From: Flavobacteriales bacterium UBA7325
GTDB taxonomy: Bacteria; Bacteroidota; Bacteroidia; Flavobacteriales_D; Crocinitomicaceae
Assembly (NCBI GenBank): GCA_002471375.1
Contig: DKPV01000021.1
Location: 57,289 to 111,175, forward strand
DNA: 53,887 nt
Direction: 5' to 3'
Below are positions 42,714 through 52,548 of this stretch, in pieces. Within the stretch, counting starts at the first letter, position 1. Each line of letters begins with the position of its first letter. Below the pieces are notes generated by a model. That model was not told the DNA's origin and did not search any database. It saw only the letters and a program-made list of their open reading frames with translations. The position numbers were made by a program, and so were the translations under genes.

Positions 42714-42789
42714 GGACAAGTCAATAAGATCGCAAAGGACTTATGAAGACATTTACCTAATACTTGGATTCTAAACCGGATGAAAATAG

Positions 42790-44499
42790 TTAAAAGCCTT
42801 TTTGAATCGGGATGACATTATGAGTTGGTTCGTAATACTCAGAATGCTTATAGATAAAATCTAATTGTGCTCGTGGATTTACTCTAAAGTCCTCATCTTC
42901 GAGTTTTTTCGATTCAAATTCAATCTTGAGTGCAGGATTGGACTTCAAAATTTCACTTGCCTTATCCTCAAACACATAACTTGAAAAATGTTCCTTCTGT
43001 TGAAGATATGAATCGAAAAAATTCCATGCAAAGTAACTATCAGCCATCTTAGGTTCAAGAACTGAAACAATAAATCTTCGGTGGCGTTGGTTCGTTGAAA
43101 CCACAACATCATTTTGCTTCACCGGCAATACTGCGCCATCGATACGACTTGTTTTTACCTCCCAATGCAAAAAGTGACCTTCATAAGGCTGTTTCGAACT
43201 TAAGAAGCTAGCTATCCTCGTTGATTCTAAATCAAGGTGAATTATCTCATCAATTGGTTTTAGCACTACCCCGTTCATTTTCAGGCGCTCTATGACATCA
43301 GTGCACTGCCCACCAATTACGTAATAAGCTGGGACGTCAATTGTGTCTAGTGCCGTATATGTTTGATAGTATGGGATAAATTTAGCGTATGGTTGATCTT
43401 GATGGTACTTTAGACGCTCGTATCCTGTAACTTCACTTTTCGGATGACTGAACTCGTAACCATGAAACAAAATCGAATCGCGATCTTCTGATAGCTGATA
43501 ATTGTATGGGAATTGTGCTAATTCGAGATCATGAAGAAATGCCTTTTCTCGAGAAGCTTCAATTTCTTCCATGTTGTCTCCAGTCCAATCAATTGTAGAT
43601 CGTAAAAATTCTAATGTTGCCTTTGTTCTTTGATTAAATGGTTTTAACATATGCGTCTCAACCGTGAAGCTGATTGTATTGAACAATGAGGCATACCCCA
43701 TCGAATAACGCGGAAGGTCATTGAATACACTCATTCCCTTTTCTGGAACATCTTCTACGAGGTTTACATAAGGAATGAGATCAAAATCTTCCTTCATTAA
43801 ATCTTTCTCCAGTAAAGGTATAAACTCATCGTGTGTCAATTTTGCCAGACTTGGAGCCATTCGTTCCTTAACAGAGGCGATATATGTTAATGTGTATTGA
43901 TAATCTGCACCGTTAGACACATGCGTATCTACAAATACATCCGGATCTAATGCATGAAATATCCGAGCGAATGTCATCATATTCTTAGAATCCATTTTGA
44001 TAAAATCTCGGTTCAAATCAAGATTTTGAGCATTTCCTCTAAATCCATATTCTTGGGGTCCATCTTGATTTGCTCTGCTCGAAGATGAACGATTAATAGT
44101 ACCTCCCACATTGTAGGAAGGAATGATGGCAATTATCGGAAGGTTCTTTGTCTTCTTCCCTCCTTTAATCCACTCATTAATCCAGATCAACGACGCATTA
44201 ATCCCGTCAGGTTCACCTGGATGAATCCCGTTGTTTATGAGGACCGTAGTTTTGTTTCGCGCTGTATTAAATGACTTTACAGAATCTTGACAGGCATTAA
44301 CAAGACAGACATAAATTGGGAGACCAAAATCGGAGTCGCCCATATTATACAGTTCTATTTCTGAATTGTTTGCTGCGAGCTCCTTGTAGATTTCAATCAA
44401 CTCAGGGTACGAGGGAGTAGTTTCTCCATCCAACTGGGATTGAGCTGACAAACTAATAAGTACTAACAGGGTAACGATGAAGTTGTTCAATCTGAGCAT
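42790..44499 (-). CDS. Secreted M14-family zinc carboxypeptidase
   Basis: 569 aa. The signal peptide ends near SLSAQSQ (22). The zinc site is H93-x2-E96 in NNGIHPGEPDG and H193 in DTHVSNGADY. The substrate-binding string is NLDLNRDF, and the catalytic Glu is probably E281 in FTVETHMLKPF. The peptidase domain spans about 30-320; residues 320-569 are an unrecognised C-terminal region found in other long Bacteroidota M14 proteins. No sorting domain or lipobox is seen, so it is probably periplasmic. Own -7 element, with an inverted repeat in the leader. It may act with the secreted glycoamidase encoded just downstream, but the two have separate promoters. Confidence 0.9.
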   Translation of the reverse strand: MLRLNNFIVTLLVLISLSAQSQLDGETTPSYPELIEIYKELAANNSEIELYNMGDSDFGLPIYVCLVNACQDSVKSFNTARNKTTVLINNGIHPGEPDGINASLIWINEWIKGGKKTKNLPIIAIIPSYNVGGTINRSSSSRANQDGPQEYGFRGNAQNLDLNRDFIKMDSKNMMTFARIFHALDPDVFVDTHVSNGADYQYTLTYIASVKERMAPSLAKLTHDEFIPLLEKDLMKEDFDLIPYVNLVEDVPEKGMSVFNDLPRYSMGYASLFNTISFTVETHMLKPFNQRTKATLEFLRSTIDWTGDNMEEIEASREKAFLHDLELAQFPYNYQLSEDRDSILFHGYEFSHPKSEVTGYERLKYHQDQPYAKFIPYYQTYTALDTIDVPAYYVIGGQCTDVIERLKMNGVVLKPIDEIIHLDLESTRIASFLSSKQPYEGHFLHWEVKTSRIDGAVLPVKQNDVVVSTNQRHRRFIVSVLEPKMADSYFAWNFFDSYLQQKEHFSSYVFEDKASEILKSNPALKIEFESKKLEDEDFRVNPRAQLDFIYKHSEYYEPTHNVIPIQKGF

Positions 44500-44527
44500 A
44501 ATTCTGATCTAATTTGGTCACACGAAT

Positions 44528-44547
44528 CTAGTGATTTTGTTCACTAG
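44528..44547. repeat. Inverted repeat in the M14 gene leader
   Basis: CTAGTGA-TTTTGT-TCACTAG, perfect 7-bp arms, nine bases downstream of the predicted -7 element and 28 bases before the ATG. It could be an operator or an mRNA 5' hairpin. No T run, so not a terminator. Confidence 0.55.
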
Positions 44548-44556
44548 TAACGCTCC

Positions 44557-44564
44557 CAAATATA
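44557..44564 (-). promoter_or_regulatory. Predicted -7 element (TATATTTG) of the M14 gene
   Basis: Exact TAnnTTTG match on the minus strand, 57 bases before the ATG at 44499, in the gap after the PorE-like gene. Confidence 0.55.
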
Positions 44565-44602
44565 GAACGATAAAATTTTATGCCAGTCGATCAGCGGAAA
44601 AC

Positions 44603-46738
44603 CTAGAGACTTTCTTTCACATAACCTTCACCCACAACCTTGAATGCAGTTCTCCTATTTCTCTGATGATAGTTCTCGCGCAACTCCTCTGTTCTTTGTT
44701 TTTTAATAAACTTCTCCGTCAAATAGATTCGCTCACCTTGCTCATCGAGTACTGGTTTTTTATTTTCATCTTTCAAGAAATTCGGATTATCTTCACCATA
44801 ACCTTTGGGGCTAATTCTTCCCTCCGGCATTCCTTTAGCGATAAGATAGTCCACACAGGATTTAGCCCTACGTTCTGCTAAATCTTTGTTATAGCTATCG
44901 CTACCTCTAGAATCAGTATGGGAGTTAATTTCAACAACTAAGTTTGAGTTAAACTGAAGGAACGCAAACAACTCATCCAAAATCTCTTTCGATCGGTCAC
45001 GCAGTTTATCCGAATCAAAGTCATACTCAATACCATCGATTTCTATCTCATCTTCCCCAATTGGAGCTAGGTAAAAATCTTGTAGCAAAGCAGTTGATTT
45101 TGTAATAGATTTAGTCGTTACAGACTCTGCAGCAGCAAAATACTTTGTACGAGTCGCTAGAATATAAATCTGCTGTGCCTTATCCATCGTTATCTTATAG
45201 TAACCAGCTGAATCCGTTAATATCACTCTATTTTCAAATGGAATAGTACTGTTGATGTCTTTAAAATTCAGGTTCGTATTAGGCAGAATTTCGTCCGTCT
45301 CGATATCATACGCATAGCCCTCGAGCGTAATTAAGATTGGTTCATTTGTTACTTCATAGATATCATAACAATGCCCATTTTCACAATCTGCTCGATCGCT
45401 CGCAAAGTACCCCTTATTCATGAGCGCATCCCAAATCATGTATGAATCATCCATACTAGAGTTTATTGGCATCCCCATATTGACAGGCTCTCCAAATGCT
45501 TTACTATCCTTGTAGAAAGTACTCTTAAATATATCTAACCCACCGATTGAATTTAATCCATTTGAGCTAAAGAATAATGTTGAAGACGGTTCATGGTAAA
45601 ATGGGCTCACCTCATCCAACTCTGAATTAATAGGTCTTCCGAGGTTTTCAGCCTCCCCTGCGATATTACCAGTTTCGTCTAAAGCAATTTTCCAGATATC
45701 CATTCCTCCCTGTCCACCTGGACGATTACTCGCAAAGTAGAGAGTTGTTTCATCTAAAGAAACATGTGGGTTGATACTCTTATAGCCTGGTACATTTACA
45801 GAAAGAGGTAATTTATAGGACTCATAAAATTTGGTTCCAACCATCCTTCCGAAATAAATCGATTGCTCTTTTCGATTATCATCGTTCCACTTAGTGTAAT
45901 AAATGACGCTCTGTTCTTCATTCCGTTTCAGCTTATTAAATCCTCCTGAGGCGTCATGCTGAGCTGAATTTAAGGGACGTCCATAATTCTTAGCGCTACT
46001 CCAGTTCCCTTTTTCATCCTTTTCCGTCCAATACAAATCACATAGATAAGCCGATTCTTGAACCTCAGGATCAAAGATCACCCCACCATCTCTAGCACTC
46101 GTGAACATAAGTCTATTTTCCGCACCAAAATATGCTGGTGCAAATGAGGCGGTGCCTTTATTGAAGACATTCGTATCTAAGATATTGACCACAATCTTCT
46201 TCTTCAGACTCGTTTCATCCATTGCGAAGAAACATCCAGTTATCAGAAGTTGCGCACTCCTTAATAGAGAATCAGAATAATTATCCGATGCTATATATCT
46301 TTCAAAAAGCTTAACGGCATCTTCAAAATTATTCATATTCATTTGAGCCACCCCATAATGATATACATCTTCGGGGTATGACTTAAAAGATGATGTATGC
46401 TCGAAATGCTCAACTGCTCTATTGTAATCAAAGGTCTGCAAGTGACATACTGCGATTTGATGCTGAATGTAGTCTTTCAATGGAACTTGTCTCGTAGAAT
46501 CAAGGGTGACTTGCTTATTATCTTTTAATTTCTTCTTAGAAATCACGACTTCATAAGGTATCGTAACTTCTTGCAAACCAATTGAATCACTCCAAGCTTT
46601 TTCATAGTTCAATAATGCGTTATAGTAATCTTCAGCCTCATAGAATTCATCGGCATGGTACATCCACACCTTCCTTGACTGGCCGAAGCTGATCAAGGGA
46701 AGTACTGCAACAAAAAGGACTAATAATTTTTTCATCAT
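44603..46738 (-). CDS. PorE-like OmpA-family protein (TPR, beta-propeller, CRD, OmpA)
   Basis: 711 aa. Signal peptide to about residue 19 (LPLISFGQ). Domain order: TPR-like helices (20-175; YYNALLNYEKAW, NFEDAVKLFERYI), a PD40-type beta-propeller (190-480; LMFTSARDGG, TLYFASNRPGGQGGMDIWKI, LFFSSNGLNSIGGLDIFKS), and a carboxypeptidase-regulatory-like domain (about 495-580). Last is an OmpA C-terminal peptidoglycan-binding domain (about 595-711; EINSHTDSRGSDSYNKDLAE, RRAKSCVDYLI, RISPKGYGEDNP). This is the architecture of PorE, which anchors PorP to peptidoglycan in the T9SS. It is the last gene of the adhesin-PorP operon, 16 bases after the PorP stop. Here it probably anchors the neighbouring PorP-type proteins (inference). 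Confidence 0.9.
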   Translation of the reverse strand: MMKKLLVLFVAVLPLISFGQSRKVWMYHADEFYEAEDYYNALLNYEKAWSDSIGLQEVTIPYEVVISKKKLKDNKQVTLDSTRQVPLKDYIQHQIAVCHLQTFDYNRAVEHFEHTSSFKSYPEDVYHYGVAQMNMNNFEDAVKLFERYIASDNYSDSLLRSAQLLITGCFFAMDETSLKKKIVVNILDTNVFNKGTASFAPAYFGAENRLMFTSARDGGVIFDPEVQESAYLCDLYWTEKDEKGNWSSAKNYGRPLNSAQHDASGGFNKLKRNEEQSVIYYTKWNDDNRKEQSIYFGRMVGTKFYESYKLPLSVNVPGYKSINPHVSLDETTLYFASNRPGGQGGMDIWKIALDETGNIAGEAENLGRPINSELDEVSPFYHEPSSTLFFSSNGLNSIGGLDIFKSTFYKDSKAFGEPVNMGMPINSSMDDSYMIWDALMNKGYFASDRADCENGHCYDIYEVTNEPILITLEGYAYDIETDEILPNTNLNFKDINSTIPFENRVILTDSAGYYKITMDKAQQIYILATRTKYFAAAESVTTKSITKSTALLQDFYLAPIGEDEIEIDGIEYDFDSDKLRDRSKEILDELFAFLQFNSNLVVEINSHTDSRGSDSYNKDLAERRAKSCVDYLIAKGMPEGRISPKGYGEDNPNFLKDENKKPVLDEQGERIYLTEKFIKKQRTEELRENYHQRNRRTAFKVVGEGYVKESL

Positions 46739-46754
46739 GTCTAATCTTTGAATA

Positions 46755-47780
46755 TTACAGTCGAGGACAAATTTTCTCGGTTTTCGGTTTCTTCTTTTGT
46801 TTCATATAGGTAAAGGATAACTCAAAACCTCCCCTGCCACCTGATGCGCTGGATAAGGATGAGATATTAATATCGTAACCTATTTTTGCAATAAAGGCAT
46901 CCATCTTTGCTCCAATCGTAACAATCATTGCATCGGAGTTCTGAAACGAAAATGATGATAGAAGACCAGAATTTCGATAGACAATTCCTCCTAACAGATA
47001 CAAATCACTTCCTTTTAAGTAATAACCAGCATCAAGAGCAAGTGTCACCTCCTCAAATTCTTTTTGTTTCATATACAGAACTTTCGGCAATAGATAGAAA
47101 GTCTCTGCAATATTGATCCTAGTTCCAATATGCCCGTAAAAACGCATCGGAAGTTTGTTATCAAAATTCGTGAACGTCTCACGCGGCTCGGTTAAGTTAA
47201 AAGCCGATATACCAATGAAAGGATTCAACTTGCTTTGTTGCTTCGCAAAGAAGTACAAGAATCCAGCGTTGACAACAGGAACAATCAATTTCTGACCACT
47301 GAAAGATTCGCCAGGATCAGCTGTACCAACAAACTCTCCTCCATTATTCGTAGAATATTGGTTGTCGTAAGTAAGCAGTTGATACTCCAAACTCTTTTGA
47401 TTAACCCCACCTTGAATCCCAAATGAGATATTGTGATTTCTGCTTTTATCAATTGATGTGGTGTAAGCTGCAGAAATAGTCCCCTGCAATACATTGTAAT
47501 TACCGATTCCAGCTCTGAAATTTGAAATCTGACCTCCAAATCCCCATTTCTTAACTGGAGCATCAAAGCTTACTAAGGCAGTCGTATATGGCTTATAATT
47601 AACTGCTCTCCATTGCGTACGGTATTGTGCATGCAGTCTCCAATCTCCCTCAAATACGCCTGTCATCGCAGGATTTAAGAATATTGGAGCAGCATCGTAC
47701 ATGGATAAATGTGCATCTTGTGCGCTCACCCCATGTGATCCAACTCCAGCTAATACTATAAATAATAATCGTTTAATCAT
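46755..47780 (-). CDS. PorP/SprF family T9SS outer-membrane protein
   Basis: 341 aa barrel protein. The signal peptide ends in GVSAQ. The family opening LSMYDAAPIFLNPAMTGVFE and HAQYRTQWRAV is typical of PorP/SprF, and the barrel continues with FGGQISNFRAGIGNYNVLQG, NPFIGISAFNL and RGGFELSFTYMKQKK. Known members bind T9SS partners, and SprF is required for secretion of the adhesin SprB. The start lies two bases after the adhesin stop, so this is probably the export partner of that adhesin. Sixteen bases separate it from the PorE-like gene. Confidence 0.93.
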   Translation of the reverse strand: MIKRLLFIVLAGVGSHGVSAQDAHLSMYDAAPIFLNPAMTGVFEGDWRLHAQYRTQWRAVNYKPYTTALVSFDAPVKKWGFGGQISNFRAGIGNYNVLQGTISAAYTTSIDKSRNHNISFGIQGGVNQKSLEYQLLTYDNQYSTNNGGEFVGTADPGESFSGQKLIVPVVNAGFLYFFAKQQSKLNPFIGISAFNLTEPRETFTNFDNKLPMRFYGHIGTRINIAETFYLLPKVLYMKQKEFEEVTLALDAGYYLKGSDLYLLGGIVYRNSGLLSSFSFQNSDAMIVTIGAKMDAFIAKIGYDINISSLSSASGGRGGFELSFTYMKQKKKPKTEKICPRL

Positions 47781-47782
47781 AA

Positions 47783-50700
47783 CTATCGTATTAGGGTTAC
47801 ATCACCAGAGTCCGTTACTACTGCATCATTGGCTAGCTGCACGGAGAAGGTCCATGTATATACTCCGAGTGGTGCAGGTTCTCCATTATACATTCCATCC
47901 CACCCCAGATCTTTCCAACTAGTTTGATACATCGATTCGTCAGAGCTGAAAATTAGTTCTCCCCAGTTATTGTAGATATTGAAGGAAACCGATTTGAAAG
48001 GTCCTCCTCTAATCCAGAAAACATCATTCTCTCCATCACCATTTGGTGAAAACCCTGTAGGTAAAACTGGTGGCAAGGCAATGGTAATAATCTTGTACGT
48101 TGTATCTTGACAACCAACACTATCCGTTACAACCAGTGAAACTTCATAATCTCCTCCATCGTTATAATTATGTATTGGATTTTGATTATTGTCAGCTTCT
48201 GCATCTCCGAATTCCCAGTACCATGAATTAATACTATTTCCAGTAGATTCGTCCGTGAAGAATACGTCCTCTAATACGAGTGCAGGGTTCGGTGTAAAGC
48301 TGAAATCTGCAATCGGTGCTGGACTTATAACAACGGACATGGATGTGTCATCAAAACAACCTAAATCTGAAGTAACCTCGAGGATGATGATTTGAGACCC
48401 AGGCATTGAATACGTATAGCTTGGATTCTGTTCCGTGATCGTATTACCATCGATTGTGTACTCCCAGTTGGTAATAGAACCGCTCGAAATAAATGACAAG
48501 TCACTAAAATCGATGGGAGTATCCTCACAAGCCACTGTTGGACTAAAATCAGCTACCGGCACAGGGTTTACATTCACTGTAACCTCAAGACTATCGTAAC
48601 ATCCATTACTTGATCCGGCTATCAACATTGCTTGATAACTATTGTCCGAAGCATAGGTGTGATTTGGATTTTGCACTATTGATGTACCCGCATCACCAAA
48701 GTCCCATTGCCAAGAATTTATTGTTCCTGATCCTATTGTGGATAGATCTGTGAAGACCGTGTTATCACCTTCACATACATCAGGTGCAGTAAAGTTCGCT
48801 ACAGGGACTTCTTTGAAGGTAATTGTAAGTTGATCAGCATCCGGTGGGCATCCTAAAACACTCGTTGAAGTCAGAATAAGCGTCACCGATCCATTCGCAA
48901 TATCTCCTGCTGAAGGAATATAATTAGTAACCACTAAATTGTTACTTGGGTTAAAGGTTCCCGTTCCTAAAGTAGACCAAGTACCATCCGTACTAATTCC
49001 AGTAACAAGTCCGTTTAATGCTACGATCTGATTGCTACAAAAATCTTGATCCAAGCCAGCATTCGCCTCAGGTGAATCAATAAAGTAAATTCTTAATGAG
49101 TCTGTTACTGATGGGCAGATACCTGGATCAGAAAGTAGATAAACATCAACATATCCTTGCGTCGTGTCAATGGATGTAATATTGTATTGAGTGTTTAAGG
49201 ATGTTGGAGCAACAATAGATCCGAATCCAGTTGTTGTCCAGTTTGACGTAAATCCTGCGGAAATTGTTCCGCTCAAATCAAGTACACTTAAATTCGAACA
49301 AACAGAATCATTTGCTGTTATCGATACCACAGGCTCATTTAAAAAAGTAACCTGTATACTATCCTTCTCCGCAAGACATGAACCGTTCGCTGTCGAAGTA
49401 AGCGTAATAAAAATCGAACCTGCAACAACATCTGCGGCGCTCACATTGTAATCCGTCACAGGATTACTTGCAGAAGGTGAAAAACCTCCAAATCCATTTG
49501 TCGTCCAAGTACCACTTGTTGTAGCGCCTGAGACAGCACCATTCAGATTGATTAAAGTCTCGCTCGAACATAGAGTCAAGCTCGGACCAGCTACCACGAC
49601 TGGAGCAGGAGTGAATTGTACGATGAGCGAATCCGTGTGATCTGGACATGCATACAAACTACCAGCAGAAGTCAAATACAGTACTAAGCTATCCCCTAGT
49701 AAATCAGTTGGGGACGGAGTATATGTAGTTGAAAGACTTCCAGGATTTCCAAATGCTCCGCCTACTCCACCAGCCCAACTGGCTCCAGAAGCAAACTGAA
49801 CAGATCCATTTATCGGTATTGCCCCGATATTATTTTTACAGTAAGAGTTTTGGAGTCCTGCATCAGCGACCGGAGATTGAATATATGAAACCACCATTGT
49901 ATCGGTAACAGGTTCACAATCTCCAGTTGACGATAGAACAAAGGTCACATATCCCTGTGTATAATCGCCTGGACTTGGGACATAAGTTGTAGTTAAGTTC
50001 GTTGGAGTGTTCAGAGTACCTGTTCCATCTAGTACCTGCCAAAATCCTGAAGTCGTACCTCCTGTGACGCTTCCATTTAGGTTAACAATTGGCTCACCAT
50101 TACAAACTGTCGTATCATTTCCTGCCTTTGTAACAACCTTTCTGTTGAACGAAGACATGTAGTGATAGAGACATCCAGAAGTTGCACCACCGTTAATAAC
50201 ACCCATCGAGAAAAACCCCATGGAATTTGTAATCGTGTTTTGGGAACCACTGATAATTTCTGCAGTTGAATACGTAATCTGAGTCCCAACCCATGCACCA
50301 CCTGTCCCGGGGACAGGAGAAAACGCTGCCGGAGGAATTGTACCAGTACCAGGACCAGTTAGAGTAAATCCATTTTCATCTCCCGCCTCACAAAGTAGGT
50401 TAAGCGAAAATGCTTGATTATTATTTCTTGCAAAGGATACCTCTGCCGATCCAGCACAGTTGAGCGGCGGTAGAATGGCTATACCGAGTTCACAACCATA
50501 ACCCGACATATGAATTAAATAAACGGGCTTATCCGCTTGAATGTGAGTAAGCAAGTCAGTAATTGAATACTGCCATGTCTCTCCTTGATTCATCAGTTGC
50601 GTTGTGACTCCAGCATCTGTTACTGTTACTGTCGTAAAATTTTCCGCAGGAATAATGAAAATTGATTCATTTGAACCAGGATTCAAACCACCGATATTAA

Positions 50701-51547
50701 CAATGTATTCGTCACCGATTACATCAGTAGGTACAATTTGATCGCCCATCAAGTCAAAACATCCTCCTCCACCAGCGGGGTTAACGGAATCATCATTCAT
50801 CGTAACGGAAACGGGTTTATCCGAGGTTACAATAGAGCCACTCAAGCTACTCCCAGCATTGCTTGTGGTCATTACGAAATTCTCGCATGTATAAACATTA
50901 CCTTTTGACGGTAGGTTAACAGCATATGTGACACCGGCTGTGTGTCCGCCGATGACGTCACAATTGGGCTTAATGTAAATTGTTGTATTGTCCTCAGTGG
51001 CAACTACGGAAAAGAATTGTTTAGGCTGAGTAATCACTAAATCATTATTTCGATCAGTGGCAAGGACTCGATTATTCCAAAGAGTTTGAAAAGGAACAAC
51101 AAATTCAGTTCCCATCCCATTTTGTCCTTTTAAAGAATATGTCTCTGGATTATTTGGGTTCCCTGGAGTAATTGTGACAAGGTCAGAAATGAAATCATAA
51201 ACGACCGTCATTAAATTATCTGAAGAAATCTTGATACCTGAATTAAGAACTGCATCCGCTGGTTTACTTTCTAAATCATTGACAATATGATCTAAAGGAA
51301 TCGAAGCCAAACTATTGGCTGGCACCACAAAGGTAGTATCATAAGTTCCGGCAGGCAATTGAATTCTCACCGTTGATGGGGCACCAAAAGTAGAAATCCT
51401 GAATGCCAACTGCACGTTATTGTCATGATCCGGCGTAACCCAAGGTGCCGCGAACCAAAATAGCGTATCGACCTGAGCGTTGACGTTGTTGGAGACCCCC
51501 ATCTTAAGGAGCATCATCAACATCACTGCGTATTTAAGTAATCTCAT
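47783..51547 (-). CDS. T9SS type B adhesin with IgGFc-binding-like head and PKD domains
   Basis: 1254 aa. Signal peptide to about residue 24 (NNVNAQ). Residues about 60-400 resemble the IgGFc_binding domain (TDKPVSVTMNDDSVN, GCFDLMGDQIVP, GDEYIVNIG). About five Ig-like repeats of roughly 85-90 residues follow (VADAGLQNSYCKNN, VVAGPSLTLCSSETLINLNG). Then come three PKD domains (WQWDFGDAGTS, NWEYTIDGNT, SWYWEFGDAEADNNQNPIHN) and a type B sorting domain (VLPTGFSPNGDGENDVFWIR, IYNNWGELIFSS, WDGMYNGEPAPLGVYTWTF). Exported by T9SS; probably a surface adhesin. It sits between two PorP/SprF genes with gaps of 11 and 2 bases. Confidence 0.92.
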   Translation of the reverse strand: MRLLKYAVMLMMLLKMGVSNNVNAQVDTLFWFAAPWVTPDHDNNVQLAFRISTFGAPSTVRIQLPAGTYDTTFVVPANSLASIPLDHIVNDLESKPADAVLNSGIKISSDNLMTVVYDFISDLVTITPGNPNNPETYSLKGQNGMGTEFVVPFQTLWNNRVLATDRNNDLVITQPKQFFSVVATEDNTTIYIKPNCDVIGGHTAGVTYAVNLPSKGNVYTCENFVMTTSNAGSSLSGSIVTSDKPVSVTMNDDSVNPAGGGGCFDLMGDQIVPTDVIGDEYIVNIGGLNPGSNESIFIIPAENFTTVTVTDAGVTTQLMNQGETWQYSITDLLTHIQADKPVYLIHMSGYGCELGIAILPPLNCAGSAEVSFARNNNQAFSLNLLCEAGDENGFTLTGPGTGTIPPAAFSPVPGTGGAWVGTQITYSTAEIISGSQNTITNSMGFFSMGVINGGATSGCLYHYMSSFNRKVVTKAGNDTTVCNGEPIVNLNGSVTGGTTSGFWQVLDGTGTLNTPTNLTTTYVPSPGDYTQGYVTFVLSSTGDCEPVTDTMVVSYIQSPVADAGLQNSYCKNNIGAIPINGSVQFASGASWAGGVGGAFGNPGSLSTTYTPSPTDLLGDSLVLYLTSAGSLYACPDHTDSLIVQFTPAPVVVAGPSLTLCSSETLINLNGAVSGATTSGTWTTNGFGGFSPSASNPVTDYNVSAADVVAGSIFITLTSTANGSCLAEKDSIQVTFLNEPVVSITANDSVCSNLSVLDLSGTISAGFTSNWTTTGFGSIVAPTSLNTQYNITSIDTTQGYVDVYLLSDPGICPSVTDSLRIYFIDSPEANAGLDQDFCSNQIVALNGLVTGISTDGTWSTLGTGTFNPSNNLVVTNYIPSAGDIANGSVTLILTSTSVLGCPPDADQLTITFKEVPVANFTAPDVCEGDNTVFTDLSTIGSGTINSWQWDFGDAGTSIVQNPNHTYASDNSYQAMLIAGSSNGCYDSLEVTVNVNPVPVADFSPTVACEDTPIDFSDLSFISSGSITNWEYTIDGNTITEQNPSYTYSMPGSQIIILEVTSDLGCFDDTSMSVVISPAPIADFSFTPNPALVLEDVFFTDESTGNSINSWYWEFGDAEADNNQNPIHNYNDGGDYEVSLVVTDSVGCQDTTYKIITIALPPVLPTGFSPNGDGENDVFWIRGGPFKSVSFNIYNNWGELIFSSDESMYQTSWKDLGWDGMYNGEPAPLGVYTWTFSVQLANDAVVTDSGDVTLIR

Positions 51548-51558
51548 AATCCGCGTTG

Positions 51559-52548
51559 TTAATTCTTATTTTTTTTCTCCTCTTCAACCTTTTTCTGCAT
51601 GTCTTCCAGAATACTGTTATTGAGGTTTTCGTCTTCTTCTTCAAGTGTTGGCTTATCTTTAGTTATTATGAAAGAAAGCATAACCTCATGTGATCCTGAT
51701 TGGTAGCTATTTAATTTAGACGTGGTGTAATCATACCCATACCCAATTGTGAATCTATCGCGCAGTGTCAATCCTGCAGAGATACCAATTGCATCATCCG
51801 ATCGATAAAGTAACCCTACCCAAAACTTATTATCAAAGGTACCTTTCAACATTGCTGTGTACTGTAATGGTACAGGTTGAGTATATCTAACCATAGCACT
51901 TGGCTGCAGTTCAAAGATTTTTTTGCTTTTCGTTTTAATTTCGAAACCATAACCGACGATTCCTCCGAAGTGAAATTCGAGGTTGCTATTGTATGTTGTA
52001 AATTGAAGTGAATTGGCAAGTAATCTATGCACAGAACCCAACAAGAAAAACTTCTTTGAATATAAATGAAACCCTGAACTCAGATCGATAGCATTCGCTG
52101 AATAGACAGTTCCTGTTAGAACCTCATCACCAGCATCGGCAAGTTGCGCATCGTATAGACGCACTCTATGCTGCATGTATCCAGGCTGAATACCTAGTCC
52201 CAGTTTCCAATTATCACCAAGCTTAAAGTGATGCGCATAGTTCAGGTATGCGGCATTATTTGATGTTAACCCTTTTTGCTCTGATACCACGGTTACTCCA
52301 TAACCCATTTTCCCTTCATTCTTTACCGAACCCTGAAAATTCGCCATCAGTAGTGTAGGTGAGCCTTCAAAGCCGATCCATTGATTCCTATATGCGAGGT
52401 TCACTTCATGAACATTTTTACTTCCAGCGATTGCAGGATTAAAGTAGTAGTCATTTAGCAAAAAGTTAGAATAACCAGTAAGCTGCTGAGCTACAACTCC
52501 GGATGCCAGAATGATCGTTCCAATAAATATTAGTGCAATTTTCTTCAT
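51559..52548 (-). CDS. PorP/SprF family T9SS outer-membrane protein
   Basis: 329 aa. The signal peptide ends in GVVAQ. The family start YSNFLLNDYYFNPAIAGSK and VNLAYRNQWIGFEGSPTL is unmistakable. The barrel contains LNYAHHFKLGDNWKLGLGIQ and FTIGYGYDYTTSKLNSYQSG SHEVMLSF in sequence. The C-terminal 30 residues are a charged tail (EEEDENLNN ... KKVEEEKKNKN) that may face the periplasm. Its ATG overlaps the stop of the preceding adhesin by one base (TAATG), so it is coupled to that adhesin and probably serves it. Confidence 0.93.
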   Translation of the reverse strand: MKKIALIFIGTIILASGVVAQQLTGYSNFLLNDYYFNPAIAGSKNVHEVNLAYRNQWIGFEGSPTLLMANFQGSVKNEGKMGYGVTVVSEQKGLTSNNAAYLNYAHHFKLGDNWKLGLGIQPGYMQHRVRLYDAQLADAGDEVLTGTVYSANAIDLSSGFHLYSKKFFLLGSVHRLLANSLQFTTYNSNLEFHFGGIVGYGFEIKTKSKKIFELQPSAMVRYTQPVPLQYTAMLKGTFDNKFWVGLLYRSDDAIGISAGLTLRDRFTIGYGYDYTTSKLNSYQSGSHEVMLSFIITKDKPTLEEEDENLNNSILEDMQKKVEEEKKNKN

